64,000 nt of DNA from UBA5072 sp963822145 (GCA_963822145.1 CAWGGG010000004.1:620001-684000), one strand, 5' to 3'; shown: positions 33,677 through 42,979, counted from the stretch's first letter. The notes: generated by a model from the sequence alone, not told the origin. Numbers and translations are program-made.

Positions 33677-34288
33677 ATGGCTGCAGAGACACTCCATATA
33701 GACTCATTTATAAAGTGGCCCGCCATGCGGACCCCCAAGGAAGCCATGCTGAACCAGCATGCCCGCGTTATCTGGATGTGCGGACTGTCAGGTTCCGGCA
33801 AAAGCACCCTCGCTGCCAGGCTCGATCAGGAATTGTATAAACGTGGCTACCTGTCTCAGGTTATCGATGGTGACGTGGTCCGCAGTGGCCTCAACAAGGG
33901 ACTGGGCTTTTCCGAGGAGGACCGGAATGAGAACCTCCGCCGGGTGGCCGAAGTAGCCAAACTCTTTGCAGGTTGCGGTGTTATTACTGTTGTTTCTTTT
34001 ATCAGCCCCACCTTGAACTACAGGTCGATGGCCAGGAATATCATCGGTAAGGAAGACTTCCTCGAGGTATACATCAACGCTCCCCTGGAAGTTTGTGAGC
34101 ACAGGGATATCAAGGGCCTTTACCAGAAAGCCAGGAGTGGCATCATCCGGGATTTCACCGGTATCAACGCTCCCTTTGAAGCACCGGAACAACCCGATGT
34201 GGAGATCAATACACACTCTCAATCGGTTGAAGAGAGCACCCGGCAGCTGCTGGATTTTATTTTACCCCATGTCGCATTCAAAAAATAA
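33677..34288 (+). CDS. cysC: Adenylylsulfate kinase CysC
   Basis: A 203-residue kinase that phosphorylates adenylyl sulfate (APS) to PAPS. The P-loop GLSGSGKST is at residues 36-44, then DGDVVRSGLNKGLGFSEEDR (substrate binding), TVVSFISP and the LEVYINAPLEVCEHRD region typical of CysC. The chosen ATG gives the usual N-terminus; an upstream TTG would overlap the promoter box. cysD begins 2 bp downstream. Confidence 0.94.
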   Translation: MAAETLHIDSFIKWPAMRTPKEAMLNQHARVIWMCGLSGSGKSTLAARLDQELYKRGYLSQVIDGDVVRSGLNKGLGFSEEDRNENLRRVAEVAKLFAGCGVITVVSFISPTLNYRSMARNIIGKEDFLEVYINAPLEVCEHRDIKGLYQKARSGIIRDFTGINAPFEAPEQPDVEINTHSQSVEESTRQLLDFILPHVAFKK

Positions 34289-34290
34289 GT

Positions 34291-35196
34291 ATGAATAATT
34301 ATAATATCAATCATTTAAAAGAACTTGAGGCGGAATCTGTTTTTGTGATCCGGGAGGTGGCGGCCCAGTTTGACAAGCCCGCCATGCTTTTCTCCGGCGG
34401 CAAGGATTCGATCGTGATGTATCACCTGGCCCGCAAGGCCTTCTGGCCCATGAAGGTGCCATTTCCCCTGCTGCACATTGATACAGGGCATAATTTCCCG
34501 GAAACGCTTGAATTTCGTGATCACCTGATGGAAAAAACAGGGGGCCGCTGTATTGTCCGACTGGTGCAGGATAGCATTGACCAGGGCAAGGCAACGGAAG
34601 AAACCGGTTACAACGCCAGCAGGAACGTGTTGCAGACAGTGACTCTCCTGGATGCCATCGCCGAGTTCAAATTTGATGCAGCCCTGGGCGGGGGCAGAAG
34701 AGACGAGGAAAAGGCCAGGGCCAAGGAACGGTTCTTTTCACACCGGGACGAGTTTGGCCAGTGGGATCCCAAGAACCAGCGGCCTGAACTCTGGAACCTG
34801 TTCAATGGTAAGAAGCGGATGGGTGAGCATTTCAGGGTGTTTCCGCTGAGCAACTGGACCGAAATGGACGTATGGCAATACATTTATATGGAAAATGTTG
34901 AAATCCCCGACCTCTATTTTACCCATAAAAGAGAGGTCTTCAACCGTGACGGTGTATGGTTGGCCTATGCTCCTTTCATGAAGCTCAAGCCCAACGAAAA
35001 GACCGAGGTGATCGACGTACGGTGCAGGACCATCGGCGACATTACCTGTACCGGTCTGACGCGCTCCAAAGCCAATACACTCGAAGACATCATCCTCGAA
35101 GTTGCCGCCACCCGGGTTACCGAAAGGGGCGGCCGGTATGATGATAAGCGGTCGGAGTCAGCCATGGAGGACAGGAAGAAAGAGGGATATTTTTAG
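34291..35196 (+). CDS. cysD: Sulfate adenylyltransferase subunit 2 CysD
   Basis: A 301-residue subunit of ATP sulfurylase, which makes APS from sulfate and ATP; CysN supplies GTP hydrolysis. The PP-loop SGGKDS (35-40) binds ATP, and LLHIDTGHNFPET and ALGGGRRDEEKARAKER are family signatures. Full length. It is followed by a 7-bp tandem repeat starting at the stop codon, then cysN. Confidence 0.96.
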   Translation: MNNYNINHLKELEAESVFVIREVAAQFDKPAMLFSGGKDSIVMYHLARKAFWPMKVPFPLLHIDTGHNFPETLEFRDHLMEKTGGRCIVRLVQDSIDQGKATEETGYNASRNVLQTVTLLDAIAEFKFDAALGGGRRDEEKARAKERFFSHRDEFGQWDPKNQRPELWNLFNGKKRMGEHFRVFPLSNWTEMDVWQYIYMENVEIPDLYFTHKREVFNRDGVWLAYAPFMKLKPNEKTEVIDVRCRTIGDITCTGLTRSKANTLEDIILEVAATRVTERGGRYDDKRSESAMEDRKKEGYF

Positions 35197-35281
35197 GGAC
35201 AGGGGACGAGGGACAAGGGACAAGGGACAAGGGACAAGGGACAAGGGACAAGGGACAAGGGACAAGGGACAAGGGACAAGG
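35196..35281. repeat. 7-bp tandem repeat, GGGACAA x~12
   Basis: About twelve copies of GGGACAA (first copies GGGACAG and GGGACGA) fill the gap between cysD and cysN, beginning at the cysD stop. The reverse-complement family is at 9406-9434. Confidence 0.92.
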
Positions 35282-35310
35282 AGACCAGAAGACTATTATA
35301 AAAATAAGAG

Positions 35311-36591
35311 ATGGATACTGTGCAAGATAAACATTCAGGATACTTAGACATGGAGCTTCTCCGGTTTACCACCGCAGGAAGCGTTGATGACGGCAAAAGC
35401 ACGCTGATCGGAAGATTATTGTACGACAGCAAGGCTATTTTCGAGGATCAGCTGGAGGCCCTTGAAAAGGCCAGCATCAACCGTGGTGAGGAACAGATCA
35501 ACCTGTCCCTGCTTACCGACGGATTACGGGCTGAACGCGAGCAGGGTATCACCATTGATGTGGCCTACCGCTACTTTGCCACACCCAGGCGCAAGTTCAT
35601 CATCGCCGATACGCCCGGGCACATCCAGTATACCCGCAATATGGTGACCGGTGCTTCTACAGCCAATGCAGCACTGATACTGGTAGACGCCCGGAACGGC
35701 GTTGTAGAGCAGACCATTCGTCATTGTTTCATTGCCTCCCTTCTGCAGATACCGCATGTGATCGTTTGTGTGAACAAGATGGACCTCGTGGATTTCCAGG
35801 AAGATGTCTTTGAGAGGATCCAGCATGATTTTAACAGGTTTTCTGATAAGCTGGATATCCGCGATGTTTTTTTCATCCCCATTAGTGCTTTAAAGGGGGA
35901 TAATGTGGTGGACCGTTCACAGAATATGCCCTGGTATCAGGGACCTACCCTGATGTACTCCCTGGAGCACCTGCACATCAGCAATGATGCCAATTTCACT
36001 GATCCTCGGTTCCCGGTGCAATATGTGGTCCGGCCCAATTCCGATGAGTATCACGATTACCGGGGATATGCCGGCAGAGTGGCAGGAGGTGTTTTTAAAA
36101 AAGGGGAGAAGGTGGTTGTTCTGCCTTCAGGTTTCTCCACAATGATCAAATCCATCGATTTTATGAACGAGAGCCTGGAGATCGCTTTTCCGCCGCAATC
36201 GGTCACCATCACCCTGGAAGATGATATTGACATCAGCCGTGGCGATATGATCGTAAAAGAAAACAATCTGCCCTTGGTGGGACAGGACATTACGGCCATG
36301 ATCTGCTGGCTGAATGAAAAACCTATGCGCCCCGGGGCAAAATACTGGATACGTCATACCACCAAAGAGGCCCGTTGCATTGTTAAAGAGGTGAACTTTA
36401 AGATCGACATCAACCACCTCGAAAAGAATTATACCGACAAGCAAATTGGGTTGAACGAAATTGCTGAAGTTACTCTGAGGACAACACACCCTTTGTTTTA
36501 CGATTCCTACCGGAAAAACAGAATCACAGGTTCCCTGGTGCTGGTCGACGAAGGCACCAATGAGACCATCTGCGCAGGGATGATCGTATAA
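35311..36591 (+). CDS. cysN: Sulfate adenylyltransferase subunit 1 CysN
   Basis: A 426-residue EF-Tu-like GTPase that drives sulfate adenylation by CysD. G1 GSVDDGKSTLIG (about residues 24-35), G3 DTPGH and G4 NKMD are intact, followed by the beta-barrel domains. There is no C-terminal CysC fusion, matching the separate cysC upstream. Length is slightly below the E. coli protein (475). Convergent with the NlpC/P60 gene, one base between stop codons. No PAPS reductase or sulfite reductase lies nearby. Confidence 0.95.
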   Translation: MDTVQDKHSGYLDMELLRFTTAGSVDDGKSTLIGRLLYDSKAIFEDQLEALEKASINRGEEQINLSLLTDGLRAEREQGITIDVAYRYFATPRRKFIIADTPGHIQYTRNMVTGASTANAALILVDARNGVVEQTIRHCFIASLLQIPHVIVCVNKMDLVDFQEDVFERIQHDFNRFSDKLDIRDVFFIPISALKGDNVVDRSQNMPWYQGPTLMYSLEHLHISNDANFTDPRFPVQYVVRPNSDEYHDYRGYAGRVAGGVFKKGEKVVVLPSGFSTMIKSIDFMNESLEIAFPPQSVTITLEDDIDISRGDMIVKENNLPLVGQDITAMICWLNEKPMRPGAKYWIRHTTKEARCIVKEVNFKIDINHLEKNYTDKQIGLNEIAEVTLRTTHPLFYDSYRKNRITGSLVLVDEGTNETICAGMIV

Positions 36592-36592
36592 A

Positions 36593-37393
36593 TCATTTCC
36601 TGGCGACCGGCACGTTGGCTACCCGTCTGATGGAGAACAACCGGTGTGTATATTGCTGGGTTTCCAGATTATAGATCCCGGTTTCATCCAGCCGGTCGAT
36701 ATGCACATACCCTGAGCTGTGCACAATTTCCTTCGGGGAAAGTATCAGGCCCACATGATATACCTTGCCCTCCGTATCGGCGAAAAAGGCCAGGTCACCG
36801 AGCCTGGCGTCAGCCAGGGAGCTGATGGCCTCTCCCTGCTTGGCCTGCTGGGAGGAATCCCTCTTTAAAGGAATTCCATGGATCTTATAAACCATTTGTA
36901 CAAAGCCCGAACAATCACAGCCGAATATTGACCGCCCCCCCCACAGATACGGGGCATTCAGGAAATAACCGGCTGTATTGTTAATTTCCTGGAGTCCTCT
37001 GGAATGGAAATCACCAAAGGTAGACCGGATGTGAAAGACCTCATCTTCGAATGCCAGGGTATCCCTTTTGTGGTTATAACCGGGAAGATTACTGCCGGCC
37101 AGGATCAGCCTGGGCCGGGATCCGGCTTTCTCAATGCTCATGATTAGTGAATCCAGAACTTTTGGGGGAGATTCCTGGAAGCCTTTATAAGTGGTTTCGC
37201 GGATCTCTTTGTAAAGATGGCTGTCGATCCAGCCCGGGTATTCATCAAACTGAGTAATGATCTGGGTCCACCCGTCACTTTCGGAAATCACCCGGATACC
37301 TTCTCCAAATAAAAGCTGGCTGACCATTTCCGATTCTTCCTGAGGGTCCCTCCGCATGGGAACAAGACTGTGTAAAACAATTCCACATTTCAT
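36593..37393 (-). CDS. NlpC/P60 (C40) cell-wall peptidase with SH3 domains
   Basis: A 266-residue peptidoglycan endopeptidase of the gamma-D-glutamyl-diamino-acid type. The N-terminal half resembles bacterial SH3 domains (EGIRVISESDGWTQI). The catalytic domain starts with PYLWGGRSIFGCDCSGFVQ, where the Cys of DCSGF is the nucleophile, and continues to VYHVGLIL and EIVHSSG with the catalytic histidine. No clear signal peptide is present, as in the cytoplasmic YkfC-like muropeptide-recycling enzymes of Bacteroidota, so recycling is the likely role. Confidence 0.9.
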   Translation of the reverse strand: MKCGIVLHSLVPMRRDPQEESEMVSQLLFGEGIRVISESDGWTQIITQFDEYPGWIDSHLYKEIRETTYKGFQESPPKVLDSLIMSIEKAGSRPRLILAGSNLPGYNHKRDTLAFEDEVFHIRSTFGDFHSRGLQEINNTAGYFLNAPYLWGGRSIFGCDCSGFVQMVYKIHGIPLKRDSSQQAKQGEAISSLADARLGDLAFFADTEGKVYHVGLILSPKEIVHSSGYVHIDRLDETGIYNLETQQYTHRLFSIRRVANVPVARK

Positions 37394-37562
37394 ATGTTAC
37401 AGGTTTGGGTGCATGAGCAGTAACAATTGGTTTTGAACAACAAGAAAGAATTGTTGTTTATTGAATATGAATACATTATTTTTATTAATTTGTTTCGGGT
37501 AATACCCGGATGGGTTCAAGAATTATATCCCTAAGATACAAAATACTGTCATCATCGCAACA

Positions 37563-39713
37563 ATGAACCGCCTGCTGCATTTATTCCGTAAAAATGTCCG
37601 CACCATACTGGTTCTGTTTTATATCGCAGTTTCCTCGCTGATTGTGGCTTACCTACTGCCCCGGGAAGGAAAATTCATGTATGAGTATCAGAAGGGCGGA
37701 TTCTGGAAGCACGAAGATCTGACAGCACCTTTTAGTTTTCCCGTTTTTAAATCGGCCTTGGAACTGAAACAGGAACGGGATTCTGCCATACAGGGATTCC
37801 GGCCCATTTTTGTTTACAATGACGGAATTTCGGCTTTGAGGATCCAGGACCTGCAGCAGGATTTCACTGCCCGCTGGCTCGAATATTCAGTGCGTGAGCT
37901 GAAAATACCATCTGGCGAGCTTTATCGTACAGACAAGCGCTATGCGGTATACCGCCGACTGGAATATGAGTATCGCCAGTACCTTACCTCATTGTTGGAG
38001 GATATCTATCGCAAAGGAATCATCGACCTGGCCCCCCTGGAAGAGAACGGCCAGACTCCTTTTACCGAGATAACCCTGGTAAAAGGCAATGTAGCCGAAA
38101 ATGTTCCCTTATCCGGTATGTATACACCCAGGTCAGCCTATGAATATGTGGCAGAACGATTGAAAAACAGTATTCCTAAAAAGAGCAGTCTTTCCGTACA
38201 CAAATACGATATGTTTTTCCGGGACTTTGAGCTCAACAATTACCTTTCGATCAACATAACCTATGATGAAATAAAATCCGACATTGTGCGTAAAAGCCTG
38301 ATCAATGGCATTTCACTTGCCAGGGGACTGATCCAGGAAGGTCAGGGTATTATTTCCCGGGGAGAGTTTATTAATGACAATAAATTCATGATTCTGGAAT
38401 CGCTCAGGCGGGAATACGAGCAGAATCTCGGATTTATGGCCCGACAGTTGGTGGTTTTCGGAAAAATCATCCTGGTCCTGGCTTCCTTCATCATAGTTTT
38501 TCTTTTTCTCAGGAGTTTCAGAAAAGAAGTCCTGGAAAGCAATGTCCGGATACTTTTTATCCTCATGACGATGGTCCTGATGATCCTGTTTGCCAGTACC
38601 ACTATAAAATTCAATGTCATCAGCATCTACCTTCTGCCATTCACCATACTGCCCATTGTTTTGAAAACTTTTTTTGATTCACGTCTGGCCTTGTTTGTTC
38701 ACATTATTACCATTTTGCTGGTTGGTTTTTTTGTGCCCAACGGTTTTGAATTTGTTTTCCTGAATGTCTTTGCCGGGATAATAGCCATCATAAGTCTGAC
38801 CAATGTGTACAGGCGTTCCAAGTTTGTCCTGACCTCAATTTATGTGATCCTGGCCTATTCGGTAATTTACCTGGGAATGGCCCTGGTACAGGAGGGTGAT
38901 TTATCCCACATCGAATTGAAGTACTTTCGTTGGTTTGCAGGGAACGGGTTGATGATCCTGGTGTCTTATCCGCTGATCTATTTGTTTGAAAAGACCTTCG
39001 GGTTCATATCAGATGCCACCCTGATGGAATTGTCGGACAGCAACCAGCCCGTACTGCGAAAACTTGCAGAACTGGCACCGGGAACCTTCCAGCATTCCCT
39101 GCAGGTAGCCAACCTTGCTGAAGATGCCGTATTTCATATCGGTGGGAATCCCTTGCTAGTAAGGGCAGGGGCCTTGTATCATGATATCGGCAAAATGGAG
39201 GATGCGATTTACTTTATCGAAAACCAGACCACAAACATCAATCCTCACGACAATCTTGAGTTTGAACAAAGTGCCACGATCATTATCGATCACGTACGAA
39301 AAGGGGTTGATCTGGCCCGTAAGCATAAACTACCTGAAGCCGTCGTTGATTTCATACGCACGCATCACGGCACTTCTACCGTGCAGTATTTTTACCGCTC
39401 TTACCTGCGAAAATATCCTGAAGCCGAGGTAGACGTGAGGAAATTCTCATACCCGGGTCCCAGACCCATGTCGATTGAAACGGCCATTGTGATGATGGCG
39501 GATTCTGTGGAAGCAGCTTCACGAAGCCTGAAAACAATTTCTGAGAGTACACTGGACAAACTTGTCGACAATATCATCAGTATGCAGATGAATGAGGGTC
39601 AGTTTAATGATGCTCAGATTACATTCAAGGACATTACCACCATTCGGGAGGTATTTAAGAAACGCCTGCGGAATATTTATCATGTGCGGATTTCTTACCC
39701 CACCAATGAGTAA
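37563..39713 (+). CDS. PgpH-like 7TM HD-domain phosphohydrolase
   Basis: A 716-residue membrane protein with an N-terminal helix (about 14-35), a large extracytoplasmic 7TMR-HDED region (about 36-290), seven hydrophobic helices (about 295-480) and a cytoplasmic HD domain. The HD ligands are His510 (FQHSLQV), His-Asp near 539-540 (YHDIGKM) and a late Asp (MADSVEAA, near 645). PgpH homologues hydrolyse c-di-AMP to pApA. c-di-AMP controls potassium uptake in many bacteria, so a functional tie to the KtrAB-like pair at 3 kb is plausible, but is inference. Confidence 0.9.
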   Translation: MNRLLHLFRKNVRTILVLFYIAVSSLIVAYLLPREGKFMYEYQKGGFWKHEDLTAPFSFPVFKSALELKQERDSAIQGFRPIFVYNDGISALRIQDLQQDFTARWLEYSVRELKIPSGELYRTDKRYAVYRRLEYEYRQYLTSLLEDIYRKGIIDLAPLEENGQTPFTEITLVKGNVAENVPLSGMYTPRSAYEYVAERLKNSIPKKSSLSVHKYDMFFRDFELNNYLSINITYDEIKSDIVRKSLINGISLARGLIQEGQGIISRGEFINDNKFMILESLRREYEQNLGFMARQLVVFGKIILVLASFIIVFLFLRSFRKEVLESNVRILFILMTMVLMILFASTTIKFNVISIYLLPFTILPIVLKTFFDSRLALFVHIITILLVGFFVPNGFEFVFLNVFAGIIAIISLTNVYRRSKFVLTSIYVILAYSVIYLGMALVQEGDLSHIELKYFRWFAGNGLMILVSYPLIYLFEKTFGFISDATLMELSDSNQPVLRKLAELAPGTFQHSLQVANLAEDAVFHIGGNPLLVRAGALYHDIGKMEDAIYFIENQTTNINPHDNLEFEQSATIIIDHVRKGVDLARKHKLPEAVVDFIRTHHGTSTVQYFYRSYLRKYPEAEVDVRKFSYPGPRPMSIETAIVMMADSVEAASRSLKTISESTLDKLVDNIISMQMNEGQFNDAQITFKDITTIREVFKKRLRNIYHVRISYPTNE

Positions 39714-39756
39714 CTGGTAAAAATACCTATCCCAAATAGGCATATCCATCAGTTGC

Positions 39757-40725
39757 ATGGGCCTGAAAGTTATCCTTACTTTGCTGTTGCCTATGAAAGA
39801 AAGTATAATTCTTTATATTAAGGAAAAGGCTGTTTTCTTTACACTGAAAAGATTTTTCTGGCTCATCATCATTCTGACAGGGGTACTGATCCTGTTTGGT
39901 CTTTTTCAGTTGGCTTCCAATCATACCCTGGAGCATATCCACATCCGTTTTGATTATCGTTTCTGGCTCTTTGCACTGGCAGGATTCCTGGCGCAGCTTA
40001 TTGATGGTGCTCTGGGAATGGCTTACGGGGTGAGTTGTTCGAGCATGCTTATCGCCTTTAATGTTCCACCTGTGATTTCCTCGGCTAGCGTTCATATTTC
40101 CGAGGTGTTCACCACCGGGGTCTCTGGATTGTCACACCTGCGGTTCAAGAATGTGCACCGGCAACTGCTCATGAAGCTCCTTATTCCGGGTATCCTTGGT
40201 GCGGCTGTCGGCGCTTTCTTATTGTCAAAATATTTTAATGGCGACTGGATAAAGCCATTTGTATCCACCTATCTCATGGTACTGGGATTACTAATCCTGA
40301 GAAAAGCTTTTTTCCAGAACAATAGACCTGGTAAAGAGATAAAGCATGTACGCCGGCTTGCGTTTTTGGGTGGATTTCTTGATGCTATCGGTGGTGGAGG
40401 ATGGGGCCCTGTAGTGGTATCCAACCTCATCCATCAGGGCGCTAATCCAAAAAGAACCATCGGAAGTGCCAATACGGCCGAATTTTTCATAGCGCTGGTC
40501 AGTTCGGCAGTTTTTATCTCAGTCATTAAAATTACGAACTGGCAACCGGTTCTCGGAATATTACTGGGGGGCATCATTGCTGCACCTCTTGCAGCATACT
40601 TTGTGAAGATTATACGGCCAAAACCGCTTATGATTGTGGTGGGCTGCCTGATCACCCTGATCAGTCTCTATAATATCTACAAGTCGATCCCGGCATTTGA
40701 AGGTCTGATCGCTCTGGTTTTTTAA
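39757..40725 (+). CDS. TSUP (TauE/SafE) family permease
   Basis: A 322-residue inner-membrane protein with eight or so helices and the duplicated TSUP motifs: GFLAQLIDGALGMAYGV in the first half and GFLDAIGGGGWGPVVVSNL in the second. Members export sulfite, sulfoacetate or other organic anions, or import them. Its proximity to cysCDN (3 kb) fits a sulfur-anion role but is weak evidence. The start may be the ATG at 39793 instead. A bidirectional terminator follows. Confidence 0.85.
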   Translation: MGLKVILTLLLPMKESIILYIKEKAVFFTLKRFFWLIIILTGVLILFGLFQLASNHTLEHIHIRFDYRFWLFALAGFLAQLIDGALGMAYGVSCSSMLIAFNVPPVISSASVHISEVFTTGVSGLSHLRFKNVHRQLLMKLLIPGILGAAVGAFLLSKYFNGDWIKPFVSTYLMVLGLLILRKAFFQNNRPGKEIKHVRRLAFLGGFLDAIGGGGWGPVVVSNLIHQGANPKRTIGSANTAEFFIALVSSAVFISVIKITNWQPVLGILLGGIIAAPLAAYFVKIIRPKPLMIVVGCLITLISLYNIYKSIPAFEGLIALVF

Positions 40726-40753
40726 CGAATCCCTGCTCCATAAAAAAACAAAA

Positions 40754-40775
40754 CCTAACAGATTGCTCTGTTAGG
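40754..40775. terminator. Bidirectional terminator
   Basis: A perfect 9-bp stem, CCTAACAGA (40754-40762) with TCTGTTAGG (40767-40775) and loop TTGC, has an A-rich run on the left and a T-run at 40780-40785. It serves the TSUP gene (plus) and the small lipoprotein gene (minus). Confidence 0.85.
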
Positions 40776-40815
40776 TAAGTTTTTTAATTTCTTCCCCTTT
40801 AATGTAATCGGGCGA

Positions 40816-40983
40816 TTACTGAACAACAGCAGTGTCAGCAGCAGCAGTGTCAGGAGTAGCTACGGGAGCTTCTTCAACAACAGTTGCATCAGGTGCAGGT
40901 TCAGCAGTTTTTGATTTGCATGAGCTGAGAGCAATAACACCAAAGAAGGCAAAAGCAACAAACAAATAAGCTATTTTTTTCAT
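40816..40983 (-). CDS. 55-residue lipoprotein, unknown function
   Basis: A complete short gene: ATG at 40983, TAA at 40816-40818. The protein opens with a lysine-rich signal peptide (MKKIAYLFVAF) and a lipobox ending SSC (Cys22). The mature part is only 34 residues, rich in Ala, Pro, Thr and acidic residues (EPAPDATVVEEAP). Such tiny Bacteroidota lipoproteins are common and unassigned; the low-complexity tail may be a flexible spacer. A terminator lies 41 bp after the stop, which supports real expression. Confidence 0.7.
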   Translation of the reverse strand: MKKIAYLFVAFAFFGVIALSSCKSKTAEPAPDATVVEEAPVATPDTAAADTAVVQ

Positions 40984-41353
40984 CTCTTTAAATATTTATT
41001 ATAAATGATAATTATTAAATCGCCACAAAAATAGTAAATAAATTAAATCTGCAACCTTTATTTTTCATTAATTTGAATAATAGCGGTTTAAAAAAATATC
41101 AATTATGCAGCTGAACTTGAGTCAAACGCATTACATACTAATATAAATAATATAAAATCAGCTCTTTAGAATTTTTTTCTGTTAATATTCATGTTAATAA
41201 CATTTAAGGGGGAGAAGTATCTTTTTTCTTTCAGGATATATTGCTTTTAGAATCATGAAAGTTTTAGGTGCTTTTTCCAGAAAAAACAAATTGTGGCATT
41301 TTTCAGGGTTATTCATCCATAATTGTATTTTTAAGTCGTGTACACACTTCTGA
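40984..41353. other. 370-bp AT-rich gap, no intact gene
   Basis: The left part is the promoter region of the small lipoprotein. The right part leads into the TonB-receptor remnant and may hold more decayed sequence of the same gene, but no homology is readable. Confidence 0.4.
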
Positions 41354-41602
41354 TTCGGGGTTATCAGACAGAAATCGCCTTTTTCATGGAATATTAGCTG
41401 CCAGAACCGATATGGCGAAGTGGTAGGCTATAATACCATGGAAAGCAGCTATTATACAAGTCCCAATAAACTTTTCTGGCTTATTGATGGCGCGGTAACC
41501 AGGAAATTAAGATTTCCGAGCTTGTTTGCGGAGGTCTCCAACAAACTAAACACCCGGTACATCGATGCAGGATCATTTATTCAGGCTGGAGTATGGCCTT
41601 AA
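41354..41602 (+). pseudogene. C-terminal remnant of a TonB-dependent receptor
   Basis: The frame is open from just after a stop at 41351-41353 to a stop near 41602. The translation has the character of the last barrel strands of TonB-dependent receptors: PFSWNISCQNRYGE, then FWLIDGAVTRKLRFPSLF, AEVSNKLNTRYIDAGS and FIQAGVW. Intact receptors have NLFNT-Y-D-GS and end PGRW plus an aromatic; here the end reads AGVWP, another sign of decay. No signal peptide, plug or earlier strands are found upstream. Confidence 0.55.
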
Positions 41603-41630
41603 GCCGGGTTTGAGGAAAGGTTTTATTGTC

Positions 41631-41894
41631 TCAGGCTTCTTCTTTGACTTTTTTTGTTGAATGTGCTTTTATTACCCTTAAGTTTCTGCCGGCAACTTCT
41701 TTACCATCCAGGGCATTGATGGCTTCCATGGCTTCTTTCTTATCCGGCATTTCAATGAAACAATAGCCCTTTGATTTTCCGGTCCGTTTGTCCCGGATGA
41801 GCTTAATGGATTCTACATTCCCCATAACCTCGAAGATACTCCTGATATCATCTTCTTCTAATGTGTAACTGATGTTACCTATATAAATTGTCAT
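41631..41894 (-). CDS. RRM-domain RNA-binding protein
   Basis: An 87-residue single RRM domain. RNP2 is IYIGNI (3-8) and RNP1 is KGYCFIEM (43-50), with the two aromatic RNA-stacking positions Tyr4 and Tyr45/Phe47. A short basic tail follows (STKKVKEEA). Small RRM proteins of this type are common in Bacteroidota and cyanobacteria; many respond to cold. The targets are unknown. Confidence 0.93.
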   Translation of the reverse strand: MTIYIGNISYTLEEDDIRSIFEVMGNVESIKLIRDKRTGKSKGYCFIEMPDKKEAMEAINALDGKEVAGRNLRVIKAHSTKKVKEEA

Positions 41895-42013
41895 AAGGTG
41901 AATGGATTAAGGTATTTCCAGATACAAGTTACAATAATTTCATTTAAAAAAAAATATTATCGCTAAATTATTGACAGCGAATTCAGTTGGATGAATCATG
42001 AGGTCATAGCGGA

Positions 42014-42331
42014 TCAATTCACCGGCGAAACAGCAGTTACCTTATAACCGGTGTTTTCGATGGATGCTGAAATGGCCTCAGGGGTAACTTTACCATCCTC
42101 ATAAGTGACCCATGCCTTTCCATCTTTGTATGAAGCTTTTGCTTCTTTCACCCCGTCAAGGGCAAGAGCCCCTTTGGTTACAGTTTGTTCACATCCGGTG
42201 CAGGTCATCCCGGTAATGGTTATTTCAACCTTTTTTGTGGCTTCCAGTTTGACTGATTCAGTTTTCGCACTATGATTGCAGGCTGCAAGAAGCCACAGTA
42301 AAAGCAATAATGAAATATTCCTCATATGCAT
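42014..42331 (-). CDS. Heavy-metal-associated (HMA) domain lipoprotein
   Basis: A 105-residue exported lipoprotein: the lipobox ends LAAC (Cys at about residue 18), followed by one HMA ferredoxin-like domain (about 33-105) with the metal-binding GMTCTGC motif. It would bind Cu(I), Hg(II) or another soft metal in the periplasm. No metal ATPase is nearby. It starts 8 bp downstream of the preceding minus-strand gene, suggesting an operon. Confidence 0.87.
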   Translation of the reverse strand: MHMRNISLLLLLWLLAACNHSAKTESVKLEATKKVEITITGMTCTGCEQTVTKGALALDGVKEAKASYKDGKAWVTYEDGKVTPEAISASIENTGYKVTAVSPVN

Positions 42332-42339
42332 TTGAATAA

Positions 42340-42921
42340 TTAAATATCGTTCCAGTTTTCTCCACGTTTAATCCGGCTGATCTGCATTTCTGATACCTTA
42401 AAGGTCCTGGCCAGCACTGCACCCGGAATACCCATATTCAACTGGTGTTTGATGATGCGTACATCAGCAATGGTCAGTTTGGTATAATGACGTGGATCAG
42501 GGGCCATGTAACCGGCTCCAAGAAAATCCTTCCAGCCGTTCCATTCTTCATAGAAATACTCCGGTCTTGATGGCAGATGGCCCGGCCGTTCCTTCCAGTG
42601 AATATAGTCCTTTGAGTTTTTTATCCCGGCTTCCCGTGCAATGCGGGATGCATCCCTGAAACCCAGGTAATGCCTGGATTTTCTTTGTTCAGGATAACCC
42701 AGGAAATCACGCCAGCCCTTCCAGGTCCCTTTTCGGATGAAGTATTCGTCCGGTATTCTTGGAAACTTTCGGGGCAGAGGTCTTTTACTCAGTTTGTAGG
42801 CATCAAACTTTCTGGCTGAAGTGACACCAAGTGGGACAAGTGTTTCAATTGTGTATTTACGGGCCAGGCTGTACGACCATTTCAGCACATCATCCCAATC
42901 GCCGAAATCAATCTTTTTCAT
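42340..42921 (-). CDS. Repeat protein with C-terminal helix-turn-helix, unknown
   Basis: A 193-residue basic, tryptophan-rich protein. It contains at least two copies of a unit ending in W-x-G-W-x-D-F-L-G (GTWKGWRDFLG and EEWNGWKDFLG), each preceded by Pro-rich P-x-x-P-x-x-Y-F. A short region resembling a resolvase-type helix-turn-helix follows (GIPGAVLARTFKVSEMQISRIKRG). The W-x-G-W-x-x-F-L-G units resemble repeats seen in some integrase- and phage-associated proteins. DNA binding is inferred; no function is assigned. It is 8 bp from the HMA gene and 58 bp from the unknown gene upstream. Confidence 0.65.
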   Translation of the reverse strand: MKKIDFGDWDDVLKWSYSLARKYTIETLVPLGVTSARKFDAYKLSKRPLPRKFPRIPDEYFIRKGTWKGWRDFLGYPEQRKSRHYLGFRDASRIAREAGIKNSKDYIHWKERPGHLPSRPEYFYEEWNGWKDFLGAGYMAPDPRHYTKLTIADVRIIKHQLNMGIPGAVLARTFKVSEMQISRIKRGENWNDI

Positions 42922-42979
42922 AGCGAGAAATGGTTCTTTCCCAGCTAAGTTAAGAAATATTATTCAGATGTTGAAACCT

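Noticed and set aside
35102..35432. Open frames on both strands across the GGGACAA repeat
   Set aside because: A 7-bp repeat without stops is open in every frame; the products are simple repeats with no start context.
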